5,216 bases of DNA from DASPHG01 sp035629775 (GTDB lineage: Bacteria > Actinomycetota > Thermoleophilia > Solirubrobacterales > Thermoleophilaceae): positions 1 to 5,216 of the forward strand of contig DASPHG010000040.1 of NCBI GenBank assembly GCA_035629775.1. Reading direction: 5' to 3'. The position numbers and the translations under genes were made by a program. The notes beneath the pieces are model-generated. The model had not been told where the DNA came from. It ran no database searches and saw only the letters and a program-made list of their open reading frames with translations. This document shows positions 1 through 5,216 of this stretch, piece after piece. Within the stretch, counting starts at the first letter, position 1. Every line of letters begins with the position of its first letter.

Positions 1-5
1 TCTCC

Positions 6-33
6 TTGAGCCGACCCTGGCACGCCCTATCCT
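6..33 (+). promoter_or_regulatory. Candidate sigma-70-type promoter of the cysDNC operon
   Basis: A TTGAGC hexamer (6-11) and a TATCCT hexamer (28-33) are separated by 16 bases. The first matches the first four bases of the TTGACA consensus and the second fits the TAnnnT pattern of actinobacterial -10 elements. Transcription would begin near base 40, leaving a 5' leader of about 60 bases before the cysD ATG. No operator-like repeat or riboswitch-like fold is evident in this leader. The call rests on two short motifs only, and the sequence upstream of base 1 is not visible, so a promoter farther upstream remains possible. Confidence 0.4.
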
Positions 34-100
34 CGGGTGGTCTCGTGCACGGCTGCGGACCGGTCGGCGGGAACGTCCTCATGTGCACCGCCCTCTCGTC

Positions 101-1009
101 ATGACCACCCGCCAAGACAACCTCCGCGCGCTCGAGGCCGAGGCGATTCACATCTTTCGCGAGGTCGCCGCCGAGCTCGAGCGGCCGGTGCTGCTGTTCA
201 GCGGCGGCAAGGACTCGATCGTGCTCCTGCGGCTGGCCGAGAAGGCGTTTCGACCGGGCCGTCTGCCGTTTCCCCTGATGCACATCGATACCGGGCACAA
301 CTTTCCCGAGGTCATCGAGTACCGCGACCGGGTGGTCAGCGCGCTCGGCGAGCGCCTGATCGTCGCCAGCGTGCAGGAGTCGATCGACACCGGCCGCGTG
401 GCCGAGGAGTCCGGCGCGCGCGCCTCGCGCAACCGCCTGCAGACCACGACGCTGCTGGACGCCATCGCGCAGCACGGCTTCGACGCCTGCTTCGGCGGCG
501 CGCGCCGCGACGAGGAGCGCGCGCGGGCCAAAGAGCGGATCTTCTCCTTCCGCGACGATTTCGGCGGCTGGGATCCGAAGAACCAGCGGCCCGAGCTGTG
601 GGCCTTGTACAACGGACGGATCCGCCGGGGCGAGAACATCCGCGTCTTTCCGCTCTCCAACTGGACCGAGCTCGACGTCTGGCAGTACATCGTGGAGGAG
701 GGCATCGAGGTCCCGTCGATCTATCTCGCTCACGACCGCGAGGTCTTCGACCGCGACGGCATGCTCTACGCCACCAGCGACGTCATGGAGCGCGACGAGC
801 GCGACGGGGAGCCGTTCGTCACGAGCGTTCGCTACCGCACGGTCGGCGACATGAGCTGCACCGGCGCGGTGGCCTCGTCGGCGAGCACGCTCGACGCGGT
901 CGTGGCCGAGATCGCCGCGACGCGGATCACGGAGCGCGGCGAGACGCGCGCCGACGACCGCGTCTCGGAGGCCGCGATGGAAGACCGCAAGAAGCAGGGC
1001 TACTTCTAG
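101..1009 (+). CDS. cysD: Sulfate adenylyltransferase subunit 2 (ATP sulfurylase small subunit)
   Basis: CysD is the catalytic subunit of the heterodimeric CysDN ATP sulfurylase, which adenylates sulfate to APS in the cytoplasm. It belongs to the PP-loop ATP pyrophosphatase (PAPS reductase/CysD) superfamily. The PP-loop SGGKDS lies at residues 34-39. The family signature GGARRDEE is at 132-139 and is followed by RAKERIFSFRD and DPKNQRPELW. The C-terminus ends in the characteristic KKQGYF. From the ATG at 101 the protein has 302 residues, the same length as I recall for E. coli CysD, and alignment with that protein begins near this point. An in-frame GTG at 83 would add six residues (VHRPLV) that have no family counterpart. 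Neither start has a convincing Shine-Dalgarno sequence. The TAG stop shares its G with the GTG start of cysN, indicating translational coupling to its partner subunit. The gene appears complete with no missing key residue. Confidence 0.96.
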   Translation: MTTRQDNLRALEAEAIHIFREVAAELERPVLLFSGGKDSIVLLRLAEKAFRPGRLPFPLMHIDTGHNFPEVIEYRDRVVSALGERLIVASVQESIDTGRVAEESGARASRNRLQTTTLLDAIAQHGFDACFGGARRDEERARAKERIFSFRDDFGGWDPKNQRPELWALYNGRIRRGENIRVFPLSNWTELDVWQYIVEEGIEVPSIYLAHDREVFDRDGMLYATSDVMERDERDGEPFVTSVRYRTVGDMSCTGAVASSASTLDAVVAEIAATRITERGETRADDRVSEAAMEDRKKQGYF

Positions 1010-2310
1010 TGCCGGGCCAGGCGACCAACGGCAGCGCGTTCGCGGTCCCGCAGGTCGAGCTGCTGCGTCTCGCGACGGCGGGCTCGGTCGACGACGGCAA
1101 GTCGACGCTGATCGGGCGCCTGCTCTATGACTCCAAGTCGATCCTCCAAGACCAGCTCGACCAGGTCGCCGACGCCTCGCGCCGGCGCCACGGCGACGGG
1201 ACGCTGGACCTGTCGCTGCTGACCGACGGGCTGCGCGCCGAGCGCGAGCAGGGCATCACGATCGACGTCGCCTACCGGTACTTCGCCACGCCGCGGCGAC
1301 GCTTCATCATCGCCGACACGCCGGGCCACGAGCAGTACACGCGAAACATGGTCACCGGCGCCTCCACCGCGGACCTCGCCATCGTCCTGGTCGATGCGCG
1401 CAACGGCGTGGTCGAACAATCACGCCGGCACACCTTCCTGACCACCCTGCTGCGCGTGCCCCACCTCGTGGTGGCGGTGAACAAGATGGATCTCGTCGGC
1501 TACGACGAGGCCGACTTCGACCGGATCGTGGCGGAGTTCACGCAATTCGCGCGCAAGCTGCAGGTGGCCGACCTGACGTTCATTCCGGTCAGCGCCTTGC
1601 ATGGGGACAACGTCGTGGAGCGGTCGGAGAACATGCGCTGGTATGGCGGCACGCCGCTGCTCTATCACCTCGAGCACGTCCACATCGCGTCCGATCGCAA
1701 CCTCATCGATCCGCGCCTGCCCGTGCAATGGGTCATTCGCCCCGGCACCGACGAGCACCACGACTACCGCGGCTACGCGGGCATGGTCGCCTCGGGCACG
1801 TTCCGGCCGGGTGACGAGATCATGGTGCTGCCGGCGGCGAAGACCGCCCGCATCGAGACGGTGTCGACCTTCGACGGCCCGCGCGAGGCGGTCACCCCCG
1901 GCGAATCGGTGATCGTGCACCTCGATCGCGACATCGACGTCTCGCGCGGCGACATGCTCTGCCGTACGGCAAACCAGCCGGTGGTGTCACGCGCGCTCGA
2001 GGCCCAGGTCTGCTGGATGAACGAACGCCCCCTCGCGCCTGGCGGCCGCTACGCCCTCAAGCACACCACGCGGTGGGCGCGTGCGATCGTCGACGAGTTG
2101 CGCTACCGGATCGACATCAACACGCTGCACCGCGACGAGTCGGCCACGGAGCTCGGCCTCAACCAGATCGGCCGGGTCTCGCTGCGGACGTCGGTCCCGA
2201 TCGTCCACGACGAGTTCCGGCGCAATCGCACGACCGGAAGCTTCATCCTCGTCGCCGAGGACACCAACGAGACGGTGGGCGCCGGGATGATCCTGAGTGA
2301 TTACGGATGA
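1009..2310 (+). CDS. cysN: Sulfate adenylyltransferase subunit 1 (ATP sulfurylase GTPase subunit)
   Basis: CysN is the GTPase subunit of ATP sulfurylase; GTP hydrolysis drives the unfavourable formation of APS by CysD. It is an EF-Tu/EF-1alpha-like translation-factor GTPase. All G motifs are visible: the P-loop GSVDDGKST (residues 25-33), the switch I region REQGITIDVAYRYF (from 79), the G3 motif DTPGHEQY (from 103), the G4 motif NKMD (158-161) and a SAL G5-type motif in the sequence IPVSALHGDNV. Beta-barrel domains II and III follow, ending in VGAGMI. The length is 433 residues, slightly shorter than E. coli CysN (about 475), and there is no fused APS kinase; many relatives instead carry a CysNC fusion. 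The GTG start at 1009 overlaps the cysD stop by one base, and AGGG at 996-999 gives a ribosome site with a 9-base spacing. The much longer open frame upstream of 1009 is a shadow of cysD. The stop overlaps the cysC ATG by four bases. Confidence 0.96.
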   Translation: MPGQATNGSAFAVPQVELLRLATAGSVDDGKSTLIGRLLYDSKSILQDQLDQVADASRRRHGDGTLDLSLLTDGLRAEREQGITIDVAYRYFATPRRRFIIADTPGHEQYTRNMVTGASTADLAIVLVDARNGVVEQSRRHTFLTTLLRVPHLVVAVNKMDLVGYDEADFDRIVAEFTQFARKLQVADLTFIPVSALHGDNVVERSENMRWYGGTPLLYHLEHVHIASDRNLIDPRLPVQWVIRPGTDEHHDYRGYAGMVASGTFRPGDEIMVLPAAKTARIETVSTFDGPREAVTPGESVIVHLDRDIDVSRGDMLCRTANQPVVSRALEAQVCWMNERPLAPGGRYALKHTTRWARAIVDELRYRIDINTLHRDESATELGLNQIGRVSLRTSVPIVHDEFRRNRTTGSFILVAEDTNETVGAGMILSDYG

Positions 2311-2918
2311 GCGCCCCGTCCGCACCACGCAGCGAGAACGTCGTCTGGGAGCGCAGCGAGATCGGCCGCCAGGAGCGCTGGGCGGCGATCGGCCAGCGCG
2401 GCGCCACGATCTGGCTCACCGGCCTGCCGGCCTCGGGCAAGTCGACGCTGGCCAAGGCCCTGGAGGTCGACCTGATCAATCGCGGGCGCCTGGCGTACCG
2501 CCTGGAGGGGGACAACCTGCGACACGGGCTCTGCGGCGACCTGGGCTTCAGCGCCGGGGACCGCGAGGAGAACGTCCGCCGTACGGCCCACGTCGCGCGG
2601 CTCATGGCCGACGCCGGAGCGGTCGTCATCGTTGCCCTCGTGTCGCCGTTTCAGGCCTCGCGCGACGCCGCGCGGGCGATGCACGAGGCCGACGGCCTGC
2701 GCTTCGTCGAGGTCTTCGTCGACACACCGCTCGAGGAATGCGAGCGGCGCGATCCCAAGGGGCTGTACGCGAAGGCCCGGGCGGGCGAGTTGAAGCGCAT
2801 GACCGGAATCGACGGCGCCTACGAGCCGGCTCCGGCGGCCGAGCTGCGGCTGCGCCCGCCGTGGACCGTGGCGGAGGCGGTCGGCTGGGTGCTGGACCTC
2901 GTCGCCGCCGAGACGTGA
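2307..2918 (+). CDS. cysC: Adenylyl-sulfate kinase (APS kinase)
   Basis: CysC phosphorylates the 3'-hydroxyl of APS with ATP to give PAPS, the universal sulfate donor. The 203-residue protein has the full family layout. An N-terminal ENVVW segment precedes the kinase core, as is usual in CysC. The Walker A loop GLPASGKST is at residues 39-47. The APS-binding segment LEGDNLRHGL is at 66-75, where the usual sequence is LDGDNVRHGL, so the first Asp is Glu here. The VSPF motif has Ser113 at the position of the phosphorylatable serine of E. coli CysC. The lid sequence DPKGLYAKARAGELKRMTGID is only slightly altered from the family. The ATG lies in an ATGA overlap with the cysN stop and has no strong Shine-Dalgarno, so coupled re-initiation is likely. 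The stop overlaps the following GTG in a GTGA. In this operon PAPS is probably made for the downstream sulfotransferase; use in assimilation cannot be excluded. Confidence 0.95.
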   Translation: MSAPSAPRSENVVWERSEIGRQERWAAIGQRGATIWLTGLPASGKSTLAKALEVDLINRGRLAYRLEGDNLRHGLCGDLGFSAGDREENVRRTAHVARLMADAGAVVIVALVSPFQASRDAARAMHEADGLRFVEVFVDTPLEECERRDPKGLYAKARAGELKRMTGIDGAYEPAPAAELRLRPPWTVAEAVGWVLDLVAAET

Positions 2919-4987
2919 CGGTGCGGCGCCTGGTCAAGACCGCCACGTACGGCGAACTCTGCGACGAGGTCAGCCTCGCGGAGCTGCTGACCCACGGCTG
3001 CGACGCCCTCGCCACGATCAGCGCCGCCTGCCACCACACGCCGCCCGCGCCGGTCGACCTCAACGGCGTCCTGACCGACGAGCTCGCCGATCCGACCCAG
3101 GCGGCCACGGGATTCAGCGCGAACGCCGAGTCGTGGTGGACGGCGCCGTTCGGCCAGCCCCCGCTCTACGGTGCGCTCCTGCACGACGCGCTCGTGGTCG
3201 GAGGCCGGCTTCGCGGGGTCGAGAACGGCCGCCATCGCTCCGGTCACCTCATGCTCGCGCAGGGCCAGTACGTCGTCCCCGACTCCTACCACGTCCGTGG
3301 CCGCACGCGCTCGCTGTCCGACGTGCTGACGCCCTGCGGCGAGGCCGGCGACACCTGGCACCTCGACCTCCCCGAACCCGTCGTGGACGTCCCGGGGACC
3401 GCGTACTTCGCGGGCGCGCTGTTCGGCGCGTTCGGGCACTTTCTGACCGAGGGGCTCGCGAGGCTCTGGCTGTGGCGCGAGCTCGGAGCCCCGGACGTGC
3501 CGATCGCCATCTACGACCAGGCCGGGGTGCACGGCTGGCAGCTCGACATGCTCGGCGCTCTGGGCATCGCGCCCGAGCGACTGATGGCGATCATGCACCC
3601 GACGCGGTTCGAGCGCCTTCTCGTGCCGTCGCGTGCGTACATCCTGCACGAGGCGTCGTCGCCGGCCCAGGACGAGACGTGGCGGCGCATCGGCGACCAC
3701 TTCGACGACGGACGGCCGCCGGGCCGTGTGTACCTCTCGCGGTCCAAGCACCCGGTCAACCGCAAGCTCGAGGACGAAGCGGCCGTCGAGGAGATCTTCG
3801 CCCAGCGCGGATTCGCGATCGTCCATTCCCAGGAGCTGGCGGTCGGTGAGCAGATCGCCACCGTGCGCGGCGCCGAATGGCTCGCCGGCTCGGCCGGCAG
3901 CCAGATGTACCTCGCGGGCTTCGGGCCGCCCGGCGCGCACAAGCTCATCGTCTCGCCGCGGCGCTTCACGTTTCGCGACGATCAGCTCATCGGCTACTTC
4001 CGCGGCGAGCCGCGGGCGCAGTACTTCATCACCGACGACCAGGACCCGGGCGGGGGTCGTGTCGCGGACTACCGCGTCGATCTGCCCGCGCTGGAGAGCG
4101 CCGTCGACCACTGGCTGGGCGTGGGTCCCGCGCCGGCCCCGCGGGCCAGGAAGCGCTCGTTGACCTCACCCCATCCGGTGTTCGTCGGCGGCAGCGGCCG
4201 CAGCGGCACGACGATCGCCGGCGCGCTGATCGCCTCGCACCCGCGCTATGCGGGAGTGCCGTTCGAACTGCGCGTGCACGTGTTCACCCGTGCGCTCTCC
4301 AACGGGTCGCGTGACGTGGAATGGATGACGAAGGAAGCGTGGCGGCGGTTTGACAAGAACCTGCACCGGATCGTGTCCCGCGACACCTTCGAAGCGCTGC
4401 TCGGCGCCTACACCGCCGCGCCCGCGCACGACGCGGAGGCCGCTCGCGCCTTCATCGAAGGCCTGATGGCGCCGGTCGCCGCCGAGCAGGGGCGCCCGTC
4501 GTGGGTGGACATGACGCCGATCAACGGCATGATCGGCTCGTGGCTGCACGAGATCTTCCCCGAGATGCGGATGGTCCACCTGATGCGCGACGGGCGCGAC
4601 GTGGCGGCGTCGACGAGCAAGTCCTGGGGGCGCATGACGGTCTCCGAGGCGCTGGACTTCTGGGGCAAGCGCATCGAGAAGATCGGGCGTGACGAGCGCC
4701 GGGCGCCGGCGATGCCGACGCACCTCGTGCGCTTCGAGGATCTCGCCCGCGACGATCGCGAGGGCGCCCTGGCAGGCTTGTGCGAGTTCCTGGAGATCGA
4801 CGAGGTGCCCGAGATGCGCACGTTCTTCGAGACCCGGCTGCGGCCCGAGAAGGCGAACATCGGACGCTGGAGCCGCGATCTGACCGGCGAGGAGCAGGCG
4901 GCGATCAACGAGCAGTATCGCGCCACGCTGACTCGGTTGCGCGCCATCGGAATCGACTGGGTCGACGACCCCTCGACCGTCACATGA
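2915..4987 (+). CDS. Fusion protein: GT61/DUF563-like glycosyltransferase + PAPS-dependent sulfotransferase
   Basis: This 690-residue protein has two enzyme-like halves and no signal peptide or clear membrane segment, so it is probably cytoplasmic. Residues about 90-400 resemble GT61/DUF563 glycosyltransferases: GHFLTEG (174-180) matches the GHFxxE-type motif; VYLSRSKHPVNRKLEDE (272-288) matches the family's R-x-x-x-x-x-R-x-x-x-N/D-E element; then come GEQI (311-314) and AGSAGSQMYLAGF (324-336), a variant of the glycine-rich motif. Residues 1-90 match nothing I recognise. A Pro/Ala/Arg linker (about 405-417) leads to a sulfotransferase domain (about 420-690). This has the 5'-phosphosulfate loop GGSGRSGTT (425-433), a VPFELR segment (448-453) whose Glu451 may be the catalytic base, and the 3'-phosphate-binding RDGRDVAAS (Arg558, Ser566, the standard eight-residue spacing). 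It ends with NIGRWSRDLT, a typical late motif. The domain resembles the Sulfotransfer_1/Sulfotransfer_3 families. The GTG start at 2915 overlaps the cysC stop (GTGA); GTG 2921 is an alternative. The acceptor is unknown; a surface polysaccharide or glycolipid is the likeliest guess. The sulfotransferase call is firm, the glycosyltransferase call moderate. Confidence 0.88.
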   Translation: MTVRRLVKTATYGELCDEVSLAELLTHGCDALATISAACHHTPPAPVDLNGVLTDELADPTQAATGFSANAESWWTAPFGQPPLYGALLHDALVVGGRLRGVENGRHRSGHLMLAQGQYVVPDSYHVRGRTRSLSDVLTPCGEAGDTWHLDLPEPVVDVPGTAYFAGALFGAFGHFLTEGLARLWLWRELGAPDVPIAIYDQAGVHGWQLDMLGALGIAPERLMAIMHPTRFERLLVPSRAYILHEASSPAQDETWRRIGDHFDDGRPPGRVYLSRSKHPVNRKLEDEAAVEEIFAQRGFAIVHSQELAVGEQIATVRGAEWLAGSAGSQMYLAGFGPPGAHKLIVSPRRFTFRDDQLIGYFRGEPRAQYFITDDQDPGGGRVADYRVDLPALESAVDHWLGVGPAPAPRARKRSLTSPHPVFVGGSGRSGTTIAGALIASHPRYAGVPFELRVHVFTRALSNGSRDVEWMTKEAWRRFDKNLHRIVSRDTFEALLGAYTAAPAHDAEAARAFIEGLMAPVAAEQGRPSWVDMTPINGMIGSWLHEIFPEMRMVHLMRDGRDVAASTSKSWGRMTVSEALDFWGKRIEKIGRDERRAPAMPTHLVRFEDLARDDREGALAGLCEFLEIDEVPEMRTFFETRLRPEKANIGRWSRDLTGEEQAAINEQYRATLTRLRAIGIDWVDDPSTVT
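4148..4162 (+). promoter_or_regulatory. Possible internal ribosome binding site and TTG start before the sulfotransferase domain
   Basis: The sequence AGGAAG (4148-4153) stands 6 bases ahead of an in-frame TTG (4160-4162), inside the linker that joins the two halves of the fusion gene. Initiation there would give a separate sulfotransferase of 275 residues beginning just before HPVFVGGSGRSGTT, a normal size for a free-standing enzyme of this family. An in-frame GTG (4178) is a second option. Such purine stretches occur by chance, and the reading frame is continuous through this point, so this is only a candidate for a second product. Confidence 0.2.
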
Positions 4988-4990
4988 CGC

Positions 4991-5028
4991 GGTGTGACGA
5001 CGGCGCGAGCTCGCGCGTGTGTCACCCC
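4991..5028 (+). terminator. Symmetric GC-rich hairpin after the operon
   Basis: Starting four bases after the fusion gene's stop codon there is an inverted repeat with one centre (between 5009 and 5010). The core is a perfect 14-base palindrome, GCGCGAGCTCGCGC (5003-5016). Around it, GTGAC (4994-4998) pairs with GTCAC (5021-5025), and GG (4991-4992) pairs with CC (5027-5028) beyond one mismatch. A 4x4 mismatched stretch separates core and outer stem. No T-run follows, only a C-run (5025-5030), so it is not a classical intrinsic terminator. High-GC Gram-positives often have such U-less hairpins behind operons. It could equally be an RNA-stabilising stem or a binding site for a dimeric regulator. 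Confidence 0.4.
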
Positions 5029-5071
5029 CCAAGCCGCCCGGTTGCCAGCCACCGCGGCCGGCCCGACCAGC

Positions 5072-5084
5072 TACGATGCCTCGC
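5072..5084 (+). promoter_or_regulatory. Candidate -10 element for a leaderless transcript of the lipoprotein gene
   Basis: TACGAT (5072-5077) fits the TAnnnT pattern of actinobacterial -10 elements. Exactly seven bases separate it from the A of the ATG at 5085, the usual distance from a -10 element to the transcription start. This would place the start of the mRNA on the start codon, giving a leaderless message, and it explains why no Shine-Dalgarno is visible. No good -35 element is seen; TTGCCA (5042-5047) is 24 bases away, too far to pair well. Confidence 0.35.
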
Positions 5085-5216
5085 ATGAACTGCTCGCGAT
5101 GGGCTGGACACCGGATTGCCGTCGTCGGGGTGATCCTCGCAGCCATCGCGCTCGTGGGCGCCGGCTGCGGGTCGGACAACGAGACACCGGACGCCTCCAC
5201 CACCGCCACGTCGACG
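5085..5216 (+). CDS. Putative secreted lipoprotein, N-terminal part only
   Basis: An open frame begins at ATG 5085 and runs off the end of the window without a stop (44 codons visible). It encodes a lipoprotein-type signal peptide: a short basic n-region (Arg5, His9, Arg10), a hydrophobic stretch (residues 11-27, rich in Ala, Val and Ile) and a Cys at residue 28 in the context LVGAGCGSDN. Cleavage before Cys28 and lipid attachment would anchor the protein on the outer face of the cytoplasmic membrane. The Gly at -3 is not the usual Leu, so the lipobox is imperfect, but the GCGSDN context is common in actinobacterial lipoproteins. The mature part starts with a flexible Asp/Thr/Ser/Pro-rich linker (ETPDASTTATST), as usual. 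An in-frame ATG at 5076 would add three residues. The function cannot be told from this fragment, and the spacer with a hairpin suggests a transcription unit separate from the sulfation operon. Confidence 0.7.
   Translation, partial: MNCSRWAGHRIAVVGVILAAIALVGAGCGSDNETPDASTTATST

Noticed and set aside
83..100. GTG at 83 as the start of cysD
   Set aside because: It adds VHRPLV ahead of the residues that align with the family; the ATG at 101 gives the usual 302-residue length. The choice is not certain because neither start has a good ribosome site.
37..1008. Open frame running in front of cysN from a GTG at 37, which would make a 757-residue protein
   Set aside because: This stretch lies in another frame over cysD and translates to an Arg/Ala-rich, low-complexity sequence typical of GC-rich shadow frames. 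CysN homology starts only after 1009, where a GTG overlaps the cysD stop.
2297..2914. Upstream extension of the fusion gene across cysC (896 residues in total)
   Set aside because: The extension is an Arg/Gly/Pro-rich shadow of cysC, which has clear kinase motifs in its own frame. The GTG at 2915 in the GTGA overlap is the natural start.
3401..3480. Hydrophobic stretch YFAGALFGAFGHFL and following Leu/Trp-rich residues as a membrane segment
   Set aside because: The run is interrupted by His175, Thr178, Glu179 and Arg residues and coincides with a conserved GT61-like motif, so a buried helix of the enzyme core is more likely.
2819..4111. 430-codon open frame on the minus strand opposite the glycosyltransferase-like domain
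   Set aside because: It is rich in Arg, Val, Glu and Asp with no recognisable motif, and it mirrors the plus-strand codon bias. The plus strand carries conserved enzyme motifs here.
4166..5209. 347-codon open frame on the minus strand opposite the sulfotransferase domain and the downstream spacer
   Set aside because: It is Arg/His/Ala-rich without motifs, and it crosses the hairpin and the lipoprotein signal-peptide coding region. It is best explained as an antisense shadow of high-GC coding DNA.
1..5216. Mobile elements, CRISPR arrays, tRNA or rRNA genes, long direct repeats
   Set aside because: No transposase or integrase motif, no regularly spaced repeats, no cloverleaf and no rRNA-like segment was found; nearly all the window is covered by the genes listed.

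Overview
This is a high-GC window (about 70% G+C by eye) with strong third-position G/C bias, several GTG starts and tightly overlapping genes. Together with the CysD, CysN and CysC sequence styles and the Actinobacteria-type lipoprotein signal peptide, this suggests a high-GC actinobacterium, possibly of the Solirubrobacterales/Thermoleophilia type. That placement is an impression from composition and protein style; no marker gene is present to confirm it.

Layout: bases 1-100 are a short leader with a plausible promoter (TTGAGC, 16 bp, TATCCT). Four co-directional genes follow with no gaps: cysD (101-1009), cysN (1009-2310), cysC (2307-2918) and a 690-codon gene (2915-4987). The junctions are a 1-base overlap (TAGTG), a 4-base overlap (ATGA) and a 4-base overlap (GTGA), so this looks like one translationally coupled operon. 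Behind it lies a 97-base spacer with a symmetric GC-rich hairpin. The window ends inside a new gene that begins with a lipoprotein signal peptide (5085 onward), possibly read from a leaderless promoter.

How the genes fit together: CysD and CysN form ATP sulfurylase, which makes adenosine 5'-phosphosulfate (APS) from sulfate and ATP with GTP hydrolysis. CysC phosphorylates APS to 3'-phosphoadenosine 5'-phosphosulfate (PAPS). The fourth gene ends in a PAPS-dependent sulfotransferase domain, so the product of the first three enzymes is the expected donor for the fourth. Its N-terminal half resembles a GT61/DUF563 glycosyltransferase. The simplest reading is a self-contained module that makes activated sulfate and uses it on a glycan or glycoconjugate, rather than an assimilatory cysteine pathway: no PAPS reductase or sulfite reductase is seen here. 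The fused glycosyltransferase-sulfotransferase, directly coupled to its own donor supply, is the most interesting element of the window.
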